Part shown: positions 18,898-27,347 of the stretch, in pieces | Layout: each line of letters starts with the position of its first letter | Position numbering within the stretch: the first letter of the stretch is position 1 | NCBI GenBank assembly: GCA_017432005.1 | Contig: JAFRKA010000021.1 | Location: 1 to 64,000 of the forward strand | Length of the DNA stretch: 64,000 bases | Source of the DNA: Erysipelotrichaceae bacterium | GTDB lineage: Bacteria > Bacillota_I > Bacilli_A > Erysipelotrichales > Erysipelotrichaceae | Direction: 5' to 3' | Translations under genes and position numbers: made by a program | The notes under the pieces: model-generated | What the model saw: only the letters and a program-made list of their open reading frames with translations | What the model was told of the DNA's origin: nothing | Database searches by the model: none

Positions 18898-20010
18898 ATG
18901 ACTATAAGACCGGAATACAATCAGGTAGCCAGGATTAAAGTATTCGGTGTCGGTGGAGCTGGATGCAATGCCGTCAACAGAATGGTCAATGATGGCGTAA
19001 AAGGTGTCGATTTCTATGTATGTAATACAGATATACAGTCTCTGAATCTTTCAAAGTGTCCTAATAAGATCGTTTTGGGTAGAGAACTCACCAGAGGTCT
19101 GGGTGCCGGAGGCAATCCGGAAATCGGACAGAAAGCTGCTTTGGAATCTCAGGAAGATATAAAGAAAGCTCTTGCCGGTGCCGATATGGTCTTCATCACC
19201 TGTGGCATGGGCGGCGGGACCGGTACGGGTGCCGCTCCGATCTTTGCGAAGTTTGCCAGAGAGATAGGTGCACTGATCGTCGGTATCGTCACAAAACCTT
19301 TCGAATTTGAAGGACGCAAGAGAATGGATCAGGCCAATGTCGGTATCGAACAGATCAGACAGTACTGTGATTCACTTATCATCGTCTCCAATAACCAGCT
19401 GCTGAATGTCATCGGCAAGATCCCGATGCAGGAAGCATTCAAAGAAGCAGACAACGTCTTAAGACAGGGCGTTCAGACAATTACCGATCTTATCGCTGTA
19501 CCGGCGTTCATCAACCTGGATTTTGCTGATATCAGGACAGTCATGGCCGGCAAAGGCACAGCACTTATCGGTATCGGTATGGCTCAGGGCGAGAATAAAG
19601 CCAAAGAAGCTTCTGCCAGAGCAATCCGTTCTCCGCTTCTTGAAGCAAGCATCAAAGGTGCCAAATCCGCGATCATCAATATCACCGGCGGTCCGAATAT
19701 CTCGTTGCAGGATTCATCCATTGCTGTCGATTTCATAAAGGAAGCTGCCGGTAACGATATCGATATCATCTATGGTGTAGCTATCAACGAACAGCTCGGT
19801 GAAGCTATCATCGTTACTGTTATTGCAACCGGTTTTGATATGCCGGGAAGCAAACCTGTAGGCAAACCTTCTTCACAGACCAATCTCCTGTTTGATATGC
19901 CGAAACAGCCGACCGTGGCGATCGGACAAAACAGCGAGAAACGGGATGAAGTAGTAAGCAATTATGAAGAAGATGATGACGTCCCATCTTTCTTCAAGAC
20001 AAGACAATAA
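18898..20010 (+). CDS. ftsZ: Cell-division GTPase FtsZ
   Basis: 370-aa tubulin homologue that forms the Z ring. The GTP-binding signature [10 protein letters not shown] is intact, as are [11 protein letters not shown] near the N-terminus and NLDFADI in the T7 region. A short linker leads to the C-terminal peptide [10 protein letters not shown], which binds FtsA or other tethers. Shine-Dalgarno AAGGGGGAT lies at the end of ftsA. In contrast to its divergent FtsA partner, FtsZ looks entirely conventional. Confidence 0.97.
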   Translation: MTIRPEYNQVARIKVFGVGGAGCNAVNRMVNDGVKGVDFYVCNTDIQSLNLSKCPNKIVLGRELTRGLGAGGNPEIGQKAALESQEDIKKALAGADMVFITCGMGGGTGTGAAPIFAKFAREIGALIVGIVTKPFEFEGRKRMDQANVGIEQIRQYCDSLIIVSNNQLLNVIGKIPMQEAFKEADNVLRQGVQTITDLIAVPAFINLDFADIRTVMAGKGTALIGIGMAQGENKAKEASARAIRSPLLEASIKGAKSAIINITGGPNISLQDSSIAVDFIKEAAGNDIDIIYGVAINEQLGEAIIVTVIATGFDMPGSKPVGKPSSQTNLLFDMPKQPTVAIGQNSEKRDEVVSNYEEDDDVPSFFKTRQ

Positions 20011-20031
20011 AAAAGCACACAGTGCTTTTTT
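20009..20031 (+). terminator. Terminator after ftsZ
   Basis: AAAAAGCAC / GTGCTTTTT hairpin with a 3-nt loop, followed by more T. It sits just upstream of the next start codon (20037), so readthrough must feed that gene unless it has an unseen promoter. Confidence 0.75.
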
Positions 20032-20036
20032 ACTAG

Positions 20037-20756
20037 ATGCGTAAAGCATATATCGACCTGCATACTCATTCGGTGCTTTCCCGTCATGCCTACAGTTCAC
20101 TGACGGAAAACATCGAGTATGCAGCACAGAATGATCTTCTGATCTATGGTATATCAGAACACCAGCCGGATGACGTCAACGTTGGTGCTCACAAATATGC
20201 CTTTGGCAACTGCGCAAGGATCGCTCCTAAGAAGTTTAAAGATACGAGAGTCCTTGTCGGTATCGAACTGAATATCCTGGACGGACATTTCGATACTTTT
20301 GGTATCAATATGCAAAAACTGGCATACGGAATTGCTTCGATGCATGCGTATGCCTATTCTCCGAAGGATCACGATTACAAAGATAATACGGATAATTATC
20401 TGATGGCCCTGAATACGGACTATGTAAACATCCTTGGCCATATCGATTATCCGGCTTTTCCTTTCGATCACGAGAAGATAGTAAAGGAAGCCAAGCGATG
20501 CGGCAAACTGATCGAACTCAATAATGCCTCACTTGATCCAGACGGTTCCAGAAAGGGAGCAAGACAGATCGATGAAGATATTCTCAGACTGTGTATGAAG
20601 TATGAATGCCCGATCCTGCTAAGTTCAGATGCACATATAAAGTATGAGATCGGCAATTTCGATAATTGCTATGATCTGCTTGATGAACTGGGATTTCCGG
20701 AAGACCTGATTATCAATTATGATCCCGACAGGCTCCATGATTATGTCAGATTCTGA
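20037..20756 (+). CDS. PHP-domain phosphatase (YcdX/HisK-like)
   Basis: 239-aa metal-dependent phosphoesterase of the polymerase-and-histidinol-phosphatase superfamily. Metal-binding motifs are visible: DLHTH near residue 7, GISEHQ, GIELNI, ASMHAY, LGHIDYP and SSDAH. The substrate is not determined; no histidine genes are nearby. The start codon follows the ftsZ terminator by only a few bases and has neither a Shine-Dalgarno nor a -10 at the leaderless distance. Confidence 0.85.
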   Translation: MRKAYIDLHTHSVLSRHAYSSLTENIEYAAQNDLLIYGISEHQPDDVNVGAHKYAFGNCARIAPKKFKDTRVLVGIELNILDGHFDTFGINMQKLAYGIASMHAYAYSPKDHDYKDNTDNYLMALNTDYVNILGHIDYPAFPFDHEKIVKEAKRCGKLIELNNASLDPDGSRKGARQIDEDILRLCMKYECPILLSSDAHIKYEIGNFDNCYDLLDELGFPEDLIINYDPDRLHDYVRF

Positions 20757-20759
20757 CAG

Positions 20760-20788
20760 TTGTTTTTGAAAAACTATTCTGTTAAAAT
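20760..20788 (+). promoter_or_regulatory. Promoter of the CNNM/CBS membrane protein
   Basis: TTGTTT (20760-20765) and TAAAAT (20783-20788) are 17 nt apart. An alternative reading is TTGAAA (20766-20771) with TACTAT (20788-20793), 16 nt apart. The leader of about 67 nt contains a possible small upstream ORF. Confidence 0.5.
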
Positions 20789-20797
20789 ACTATCGTT

Positions 20798-20869
20798 ATG
20801 ATCAAAGAAGACGACGTTCCATTATCGTGTCTCTGTTCCACTTCTGCAAAGAGGTGTTTTTATGAATAA
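20798..20869 (+). CDS. Possible 23-codon upstream ORF overlapping the CNNM/CBS gene
   Basis: An ATG immediately after the predicted promoter opens a 23-residue frame (MIKEDDVPLSC...RCFYE) that stops at TAA 8 nt inside the downstream gene, spanning its Shine-Dalgarno. It has no Shine-Dalgarno of its own. It could couple or attenuate translation of the membrane protein, or be chance. No homologue is recognised. Confidence 0.25.
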   Translation: MIKEDDVPLSCLCSTSAKRCFYE

Positions 20870-22121
20870 TACAAACCTGCTTGTAACGCTGACCGTTCTC
20901 GTTCTGTGCTACAGCTTTTTTTCTGCTTCCGAGACGGCTTTCAGTTCTCTGAACAGGATAAAGATCAAGGCTCTGGCGAATTCAGGAAACAAAAGGGCAG
21001 AGAAGACATATGAACTGACAGAAAATTTCTCCAAGCTTCTGACGACGATCCTGGTCGGCAATACGATCGTCAATGTCGTTTCAGCATCTCTGGCAACTGT
21101 GTTTTTCGTCAATATCCTTGGCGGTAACGGTGTTGCTGTATCATCGATCGTAATGACGATGGTGATCATGATCATCGGCGAGATCATCCCGAAAAACATT
21201 GCAAAACATGTGCCGGAAAAATTCGCTTTGTCTTCAACACCGATCCTGCGTTTCCTGTGCTGGCTGTTTACGCCACTGACGTTCATCTTCGGTTATATCG
21301 AAAAGATCATTACAAAGATGTTTGAGAACGAATCAGATACGTATTCGACAGATGAATTCATCACGATGGTCGAAGAGGCCAATGAAGATGGAGATATCGA
21401 GGATCATGAAGCAGAGATCATCACGAATGCACTGGAATTCAACGATCTTGATGTCGGTGAGATCCTGACACCGAGGATCGATGTCATAGCTATCGATATC
21501 AATGAAGATACGATCGAAGAGATCGAGCTTAAATATCGTGATTCCGGTTATTCAAGACTGCCAGTATACGATGACAACATCGACAATATCATCGGAGTAC
21601 TGATCGAAAAGGACTTCTATTATCATCTTCTTTATGAGAAATCGACCAATATCAGAGAGATCCTGAAAGAAGCTATCTATACCTCTCCGCAGGTTAAGAT
21701 CTCTTCACTTCTCAAACAGTTTCAGACCAATAAATCGCACATGGCCATCGTCGTCGATGAATATGGCGGTACGCAGGGCATCATCACGATGGAAGATATC
21801 CTGGAAGAACTGGTCGGTGAGATCTATGATGAACACGATCAGGTCATCGAATACTACAAGAAGATCGATGACAATACTTACCTTGTAAAGGCTGATCTGG
21901 ATATCGACGATATGTTCGAGCATTTCGGGATCGAGGATCATGAAGACTATGAGTTCAACACGACTTCAGCCTGGGTAATCGATATGCTCGATAAGATACC
22001 TTCAACAGGAGACAGCTTCGATTACAAGAATCTGCATGTGGAAGTGACTGATGCCGATTCCAAGAAGGTAAATGAAATAAAGATAACATTCAAAGAAGAA
22101 GACGAGGAAAAAGGCAAGTAA
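20862..22121 (+). CDS. CNNM/CBS/CorC-domain membrane protein (hemolysin C family)
   Basis: 419-aa membrane protein. An N-terminal DUF21/CNNM domain with about four hydrophobic helices (1-160) is followed by a CBS-domain pair (about 190-320) and a C-terminal CorC_HlyC domain with the TSAWVIDMLDKIP segment. Relatives are linked to magnesium or other cation export. GAGGTG serves as Shine-Dalgarno. Monocistronic with its own promoter and terminator. Confidence 0.93.
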   Translation: MNNTNLLVTLTVLVLCYSFFSASETAFSSLNRIKIKALANSGNKRAEKTYELTENFSKLLTTILVGNTIVNVVSASLATVFFVNILGGNGVAVSSIVMTMVIMIIGEIIPKNIAKHVPEKFALSSTPILRFLCWLFTPLTFIFGYIEKIITKMFENESDTYSTDEFITMVEEANEDGDIEDHEAEIITNALEFNDLDVGEILTPRIDVIAIDINEDTIEEIELKYRDSGYSRLPVYDDNIDNIIGVLIEKDFYYHLLYEKSTNIREILKEAIYTSPQVKISSLLKQFQTNKSHMAIVVDEYGGTQGIITMEDILEELVGEIYDEHDQVIEYYKKIDDNTYLVKADLDIDDMFEHFGIEDHEDYEFNTTSAWVIDMLDKIPSTGDSFDYKNLHVEVTDADSKKVNEIKITFKEEDEEKGK

Positions 22122-22132
22122 CTCGTCTTTTT
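22100..22132 (+). terminator. Terminator of the CNNM/CBS gene
   Basis: AGACGAG (22100-22106) pairs with CTCGTCT (22122-22128), then TTTTT. The gene's stop codon lies in the loop. Confidence 0.8.
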
Positions 22133-22136
22133 ATCT

Positions 22137-22142
22137 TATAAT
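22137..22142 (+). promoter_or_regulatory. -10 box for leaderless rsmE transcript
   Basis: A perfect TATAAT ends 6 nt before the rsmE ATG at 22149 (gap TATGTT). There is no Shine-Dalgarno. The previous terminator ends only 4 nt upstream of the box. Confidence 0.65.
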
Positions 22143-22148
22143 TATGTT

Positions 22149-22835
22149 ATGCAGCAATACTTTGTCGATGAAGAACTTCACAGCGGACAGCAGATCACAC
22201 TTGATGATGATGTCATCTATCATCTGGTAAAGGTCTTACGCAAAGACTCATCGTATACTTTCAGGATCTGTGATGACAGTGGGAAGATCTTTCATGCCCA
22301 TCTGATTGATAAAAACAGCTGTATTATCGAAGATCTTACCGGTGAGAATAATGAACTTGAAAGCGATATAACCTGTATCCTGTCGCTGATCAAGAACGAT
22401 AAATTTGAATTATGTATCCAGAAACTTGTTGAACTGGGTGTAAAAAGGATCGTTCCTTATGAAGCAGTGAGGAGCGTCGTCAAAATAAAAGACAATAAGA
22501 AGCTGGAAAGACTGCGCAAGATCGCCAGGGAGGCGGCTGAACAGTCACATCGTAATCTGATCCCGGAAATAACTGAGCCTGCAGACCTTAAAGATCTTGA
22601 AAAGTACAAGAGTGAAGCCAATTACATCTGCTACGAGAGCGAGACGAATATCGCTGATATCGGACCTTCTTCATCCATTACTTACATAATCGGACCGGAA
22701 GGCGGATTTGAAGACAGGGAATATGAAAATATCTGCAGGATGGGATTTGAATCAGTCAGTCTGGGAAAAAGGATCCTGAGAGCAGAGACAGCTGCTATCT
22801 ATATGACCAGTATTATTGCAGGTAAATGCCAATGA
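22149..22835 (+). CDS. rsmE: 16S rRNA m3U1498 methyltransferase RsmE
   Basis: 228-aa SPOUT-family enzyme. An N-terminal PUA-like region (about 1-70) precedes the trefoil-knot methyltransferase domain with GPEGGF and LGKRILRAETA, the SAM-binding knot motifs. First gene of rsmE-mtaB-Mur-like-deoC. It overlaps mtaB by about 10 nt. Confidence 0.95.
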   Translation: MQQYFVDEELHSGQQITLDDDVIYHLVKVLRKDSSYTFRICDDSGKIFHAHLIDKNSCIIEDLTGENNELESDITCILSLIKNDKFELCIQKLVELGVKRIVPYEAVRSVVKIKDNKKLERLRKIAREAAEQSHRNLIPEITEPADLKDLEKYKSEANYICYESETNIADIGPSSSITYIIGPEGGFEDREYENICRMGFESVSLGKRILRAETAAIYMTSIIAGKCQ

Positions 22836-24088
22836 AGACTTATGCGATGATGGTCCTTGGCTGCAAGGTCAATGACTATGAAGCCACATATGTCAGAGAG
22901 AACATGGACAGACACTTTAAGGAAGTGTCTTTTAAAGAAAAAGCCGATATCTATCTGATCTTTACCTGCTGTGTGACCAATACAGCTGAAGCCAAGACAC
23001 GTAAATTCATCCATGATGCCCGCAGGAATAATCCTGATGCCTATATAGCGGCGATCGGTTGTCTTGTGCAGATAAAGAATAAGAGTGAAGTATTTGAAGA
23101 TGTCGATCTGCTGATCGGTTCTGATGAGAAAGGCAGGATCGTCGAACTGATCCTGCAGGGAATAAAGCTTAACAACGTTCATGAAACAGTCGGAAATGAT
23201 TTTGAACATCTTTATATCGAATCATATCCGACGAAATCACGTTCTTTTCTCAAGATCCAGGATGGCTGCAACCAGTTCTGTTCCTATTGTATTATTCCTT
23301 ATGCCCGCGGAAGGGAAAGAAGTGGAGATCACCTTAAACTGATCGAAGAAGCTCATGTCCTGGCTAAAAAGAATAAAGAACTCGTTCTTACCGGCATTCA
23401 TACTGGACGCTATAATGATGGAGAATATGATCTGTATCATCTGCTTAAAGAACTGTGTGAAATAGATGAATTAAAAACGATCAGACTGAGTTCGATCGAG
23501 ATCACAGAGATCAATGACGATATCATCAGACTCATGGCTCAAAACGATAAGCTTGCGGCACATCTGCATATCCCGGTCCAGTCCTGTGACAATGATATTC
23601 TCAGGCTGATGAACAGACCATATACGATCGAAGAATACATGGACAGGATCGCTTATATCCGCAAAATGATACCCGATATCAGTATCTCGACCGATCTGAT
23701 CGTCGGTTTCCCTGAAGAAGATGAGAGAAGATTCATGAACACCTGTAAGAAATTGCAGGAAATTGGTTTCTCATTCATCCATGTTTTCCCTTATTCTCGT
23801 AAAAGCGGAACCGCTGCCGACAGGATGTCAGGGCATATAGATGCCAGGATAAAAAAGGAAAGAGTACGGAAAGTCATGGATCTTGAAAGACCGCTGACGG
23901 AAGAATACCGTAAACGTTTTACTGGAAAAAAGGTAAAAGTACTGATCGAGAGAAACGATGATGGATACTCATATGGCTATGCACGTCAGTATTTCTACGT
24001 TAAAGTAAAAGGAATACTTGAAACGGGCGAGATCTATGATGTGATCATAAATGAAGTAAATGATGAGGTGATTGGCAGTGTTGCTTAA
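22826..24088 (+). CDS. mtaB: tRNA t6A37 methylthiotransferase MtaB
   Basis: 420-aa radical-SAM enzyme adding a methylthio group to t6A at position 37 of tRNAs. N-terminal MTTase domain cysteines are in LGCKVNDYE, TCCVTN and IGCLVQ; the radical-SAM triad is in GCNQFCSYC. A C-terminal TRAM-like region follows. Starts at 22826 or 22832 are both plausible. The rsmE-mtaB pair is common in Firmicutes. Confidence 0.94.
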   Translation: MPMKTYAMMVLGCKVNDYEATYVRENMDRHFKEVSFKEKADIYLIFTCCVTNTAEAKTRKFIHDARRNNPDAYIAAIGCLVQIKNKSEVFEDVDLLIGSDEKGRIVELILQGIKLNNVHETVGNDFEHLYIESYPTKSRSFLKIQDGCNQFCSYCIIPYARGRERSGDHLKLIEEAHVLAKKNKELVLTGIHTGRYNDGEYDLYHLLKELCEIDELKTIRLSSIEITEINDDIIRLMAQNDKLAAHLHIPVQSCDNDILRLMNRPYTIEEYMDRIAYIRKMIPDISISTDLIVGFPEEDERRFMNTCKKLQEIGFSFIHVFPYSRKSGTAADRMSGHIDARIKKERVRKVMDLERPLTEEYRKRFTGKKVKVLIERNDDGYSYGYARQYFYVKVKGILETGEIYDVIINEVNDEVIGSVA

Positions 24089-25514
24089 TAAACTGTTTAA
24101 AGATGCTCCGGAACTGGAAATAGAGCAGTTATCGATCGACTCACGTCTTTCCATGAAGAACGCTATTTTCTTCTGCCTTAACGGTATTAAATACGACGGA
24201 CACAACTATATCGAAGAAGCTGTAAATAACGGTGCCAAGGTCATCGTATACAGCAAGGAACAGCCTCAGAAGTTTAAAGCTATCTATATCAAGGTACCTA
24301 ATGTCAATAATACTCTGATAAAAGTCGCAAACCGTTTCTATGATGAACCTAATGAAGGTATCACCAAATATGTGGTCTGCGGCAACTACGGACGCAGTTC
24401 TGTTGCCAGCTTCATAAACTATTACATCAACCTGAAAGCCAAATGCGGCTATGTCGGAATAATGGGCATCAGATACGGAGGAATGGAACTTAATTCGAGC
24501 TATCCGACGCTGAACATCCTCGATAATCTCAAGCTTCTTGATACGATGAAGAAAAACAGGATCAGTTCCTGTACGTTCGAAGCCAGCGCATCGGCACTAA
24601 ACCTGCAGAAACTTGACAGTATCATGCCTGACTGTTTCATTTATACCTGTACAGATCGGAATTCTTCTGAATTTCAGACGAGTGATTATTATTCATATAT
24701 CAGACGGTATCTTTATACGCTTGAGAATTCGACTAAAGTGATCTTCAATATCGATGATGAATCTTTCGAAGAACTGAATGACTGTGTCGAACATTACATC
24801 ACTTATGGAACTTCCACGATCGCTGATTATCAGATCAGGGATATCGCTGTCTCAAAAAACGGCATAGGCTATAAGCTGATCCACGAAGATGAAACATATA
24901 ATGTGAAAGCCTCACTGCAGGGCAGGATCAATGTCTATAATCTCACGGCAGCGATCGTGGCGCTGAATACACAGGGCTTTGAAATGAATGATATAGTCAG
25001 CAGCATGATCGATGTTCCTTGCGTCGAAGGCGTCATGGAAAAGGTCGATGAAGAATACAACGTCATTATCGACAGTGCGTATGATATCGGATCGATCGAG
25101 AAGATCTGCGAATACGCCAACAACGTCAAGCAGAAAAACAAAGCGATCGGCGTCATGTCGATCAACGCTTCAGACGGTGATAAACGTCTGGAAAAGATCA
25201 TGGAGATCTGTGAAAAGAATCTCGATATCATCATCCTGACCGAGAATGAATCACTGGATTACGAAGTCATGGAGATCCTGGAACGCTGTAACCGCTACAC
25301 CCACAGCAAGAGAGTTCTGCATACGGCACAACGCTCGCAGGCGATCGAAGTTGGTGTGGAGATCATGAATAAAAATGATACATTGATTATAGTTGGAAAA
25401 GGAAATGAAAGATTTCTGTCAATGGGCCTGGGAAAAGAGTTTTACTACGGTGACAAACACTATGCCCGTAAATTCATCAATACAAGAAGGAGAGAAGAAA
25501 ATGAAACTGTCTAA
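24078..25514 (+). CDS. MurE-like Mur ligase homologue with degenerate active site
   Basis: About 478 aa with the three-domain layout of UDP-MurNAc-tripeptide synthetase. Several catalytic motifs differ from true MurE: the ATP loop GTNGKTT reads GNYGRSS (no lysine), TTP reads SYP, the EVSSHAL motif reads EASASAL, DYAHTPD reads DSAYDIG, the DNPR motif that selects the diamino acid is absent, and GKGHE reads GKGNE. QGRINVYN and NIDDE are kept. Probably not a working ligase; a regulatory or scaffolding role is possible. The start is uncertain: GTG 24078 is 7 nt after GAGGTG; TTG 24072 and TTG 24081 are alternatives. Confidence 0.8.
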   Translation: MLLNKLFKDAPELEIEQLSIDSRLSMKNAIFFCLNGIKYDGHNYIEEAVNNGAKVIVYSKEQPQKFKAIYIKVPNVNNTLIKVANRFYDEPNEGITKYVVCGNYGRSSVASFINYYINLKAKCGYVGIMGIRYGGMELNSSYPTLNILDNLKLLDTMKKNRISSCTFEASASALNLQKLDSIMPDCFIYTCTDRNSSEFQTSDYYSYIRRYLYTLENSTKVIFNIDDESFEELNDCVEHYITYGTSTIADYQIRDIAVSKNGIGYKLIHEDETYNVKASLQGRINVYNLTAAIVALNTQGFEMNDIVSSMIDVPCVEGVMEKVDEEYNVIIDSAYDIGSIEKICEYANNVKQKNKAIGVMSINASDGDKRLEKIMEICEKNLDIIILTENESLDYEVMEILERCNRYTHSKRVLHTAQRSQAIEVGVEIMNKNDTLIIVGKGNERFLSMGLGKEFYYGDKHYARKFINTRRREENETV

Positions 25515-26148
25515 GTATATCGATCACACTTTACTGAAAGCTGATGCTTCACTGGAAGCCATCAGAAAACTATGCGATGAAGCAAAACAATATGACTTCA
25601 AATCCGTTTGTGTCAACACCTGCAATATCCCGTTCTGCAAAAAAGAACTGGAAGGCAGTGATGTCCTGGTCTGCTGCGTCGTCGGTTTTCCGCTCGGAGC
25701 GATGTCTACAGAAGCTAAAGTCCTGGAAACAAGAGACGCTATCATCAAAGGTGCTGATGAAGTCGATATGGTCATCAATATAGGCAGACTGAAAGACAAG
25801 GACTATGAATACGTAACTGATGAGATCAGGAAGCTGAAGGCGGAATGCGGTGAAAAAACACTTAAAGTAATAATTGAGACCTGTCTGCTTACAGATGAGG
25901 AGAAAGTCAAAGCCTGCGAATGCATCCTGGAAGCAAAAGCTGATTTCGTCAAGACTTCTACCGGTTTTTCTACTGCCGGTGCTACCTTTGAAGATGTCGC
26001 CTTACTGAAGAAGACTGTCGGTGACAGATGCTTCATCAAAGCTGCCGGTGGAGTAAGAAGCAGAGATGATTTCAACAGGATGATCGAATTGGGTGCCAAC
26101 CGCATTGGAACATCATCAGGTACGAAACTGATCGAAAAGGGCGAATAA
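25501..26148 (+). CDS. deoC: Deoxyribose-phosphate aldolase
   Basis: 215-aa class I aldolase splitting deoxyribose 5-phosphate into acetaldehyde and glyceraldehyde 3-phosphate in deoxynucleoside catabolism. The Schiff-base lysine is K151 in VKTSTGF; the partner lysine is K180 in IKAAGG, with an acidic residue near 89 in VDMVINIG. The frame is open from 25393, but the ATG at 25501 follows GGAGAG and begins with the family start MKLSKYIDHTLLKADA. It overlaps the end of the Mur-like gene by 14 nt. Confidence 0.96.
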   Translation: MKLSKYIDHTLLKADASLEAIRKLCDEAKQYDFKSVCVNTCNIPFCKKELEGSDVLVCCVVGFPLGAMSTEAKVLETRDAIIKGADEVDMVINIGRLKDKDYEYVTDEIRKLKAECGEKTLKVIIETCLLTDEEKVKACECILEAKADFVKTSTGFSTAGATFEDVALLKKTVGDRCFIKAAGGVRSRDDFNRMIELGANRIGTSSGTKLIEKGE

Positions 26149-26151
26149 TCT

Positions 26152-26180
26152 TTATTTTTGTTTAAGAATCTGTATATAAT
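26152..26180 (+). promoter_or_regulatory. Probable promoter of rpsU
   Basis: A perfect TATAAT (26175-26180) lies 17 nt after TTATTT (26152-26157). The leader of about 25 nt carries the strong site GAGGAGGTG before the rpsU ATG. Confidence 0.55.
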
Positions 26181-26211
26181 ATAAAAGCGCTAGCAAAGAG
26201 GAGGTGAAAAT

Positions 26212-26391
26212 ATGGCAAAAGTAATTGTTAAAGAAAACGAACAGCTTGATGATGCATTACGTCGTTTTAAGAGACAAGTATCTCGTAATGGCACTCTTCT
26301 CGAAGCTAGAAAAAGAGAGTATTACGTAAAACCTGGCATTAAGAAAAGACTTAAACGTGAAAACGCCAGAAAATTAAGAAGATCCAAATAA
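26212..26391 (+). CDS. rpsU: Ribosomal protein S21
   Basis: 59-aa small-subunit protein beginning [20 protein letters not shown] and ending in a run of basic residues ([12 protein letters not shown]), the normal S21 pattern and length. Strong Shine-Dalgarno AGGAGGTG. Monocistronic, with its own promoter and terminator. S21 contacts the anti-Shine-Dalgarno region and helps initiation on leadered mRNAs. Confidence 0.97.
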   Translation: MAKVIVKENEQLDDALRRFKRQVSRNGTLLEARKREYYVKPGIKKRLKRENARKLRRSK

Positions 26392-26396
26392 GCAAG

Positions 26397-26416
26397 ACCG
26401 GCCGAAAGCCGGTTTT
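26397..26416 (+). terminator. Terminator of rpsU
   Basis: ACCGGC / GCCGGT stem with a 5-nt loop, followed by TTT and AT-rich sequence. Confidence 0.75.
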
Positions 26417-26423
26417 AATATTC

Positions 26424-26429
26424 TATAAT
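26424..26429 (+). promoter_or_regulatory. -10 box for leaderless PfkB-kinase transcript
   Basis: A perfect TATAAT ends 6 nt before the ATG at 26436. The gap AGGATT is purine-rich but too close to the ATG to serve as a normal Shine-Dalgarno. The rpsU terminator ends 8 nt upstream. Confidence 0.6.
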
Positions 26430-26435
26430 AGGATT

Positions 26436-27338
26436 ATGATAAAGATAGAAGTTATCGGTGCTGCATGCCTGGATATCCTGATCAGCGGATATGAAATAGA
26501 TGCTTTCTTCTCTGGAAAACATAAGACAGAACGTATCACATCTTCTTTTGGTGGGGACGCTCTGAATGAAGCAGCTGTACTTAAAAGACTTGAGTGTGAT
26601 ATATCACTCAATACGATACTGGGTAATGATCCGGCCGGATATCTTATAAAAGATTATCTTGATCGAAGTGATATAAAACATTATCAGAACATCTTTAAAA
26701 ATGACATCGATACATATATATCTCTGGTAATGATCGATAATGATGGCCAGAGATGTTTTGTCGGCAGTAAAGAAGGAAGTGTCCGACTGCTGGATCTTGA
26801 TGATATCATCATCGATGATGAGGCTAAGATCATCAGTTTTGCGTCTTTATTCATCTCTAAAAAACTGGATAATGAAAAACTTGAGCATCTCTTTAGAAAG
26901 ATCAAAGAGAAAAACAAGATCCTGTGTGTCGATTGTTCAACACCTAAAAACAATGAGAAGATCAGCGATATGGGCTGTTTAAAATTTGTAGACTATTTCT
27001 TCTGCAATGAATCAGAAGCAAAAGCATTGTGCGGTTGCGATGATCTCATGGAATGTGAGAAAAAGATGTATGAGGCAGACATAAACGATGTCGTGATCAA
27101 AGCAGGATCGAAAGGATGTCTCTATAAACATGAATATCATCCGACTGAAATCATCACTTGTGTGGATTCTACCGGAGCAGGAGACAGTTTTACTGCCGGA
27201 TTCATATATGCACTAGCGCAAGGAAGAGATATTAGTGGATGCATAAAGATTGCTAATCGTTTCGGCAGCACTGCCTGTCAGTATACTGGATCGATAAGCT
27301 GGCTGGACAAAGTGGCAATAAAGGACCTCTTAATCTAA
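26436..27338 (+). CDS. PfkB-family carbohydrate kinase
   Basis: 300-aa ribokinase-family sugar or nucleoside kinase. The N-terminal GGDALNEA substrate-binding segment and the C-terminal STGAGDSFTAGF anion-hole motif with the catalytic aspartate are present. The substrate cannot be told from sequence; proximity to deoC hints at pentose or nucleoside use but is weak evidence. Its stop codon is the start of the -10 box for phoH. Confidence 0.9.
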   Translation: MIKIEVIGAACLDILISGYEIDAFFSGKHKTERITSSFGGDALNEAAVLKRLECDISLNTILGNDPAGYLIKDYLDRSDIKHYQNIFKNDIDTYISLVMIDNDGQRCFVGSKEGSVRLLDLDDIIIDDEAKIISFASLFISKKLDNEKLEHLFRKIKEKNKILCVDCSTPKNNEKISDMGCLKFVDYFFCNESEAKALCGCDDLMECEKKMYEADINDVVIKAGSKGCLYKHEYHPTEIITCVDSTGAGDSFTAGFIYALAQGRDISGCIKIANRFGSTACQYTGSISWLDKVAIKDLLI

Positions 27339-27341
27339 AAT
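27336..27341 (+). promoter_or_regulatory. -10 box for leaderless phoH transcript
   Basis: TAAAAT begins with the TAA stop codon of the PfkB gene and ends 6 nt before the phoH ATG at 27348. The gap AAAAGT holds no Shine-Dalgarno. Confidence 0.55.
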
Positions 27342-27347
27342 AAAAGT

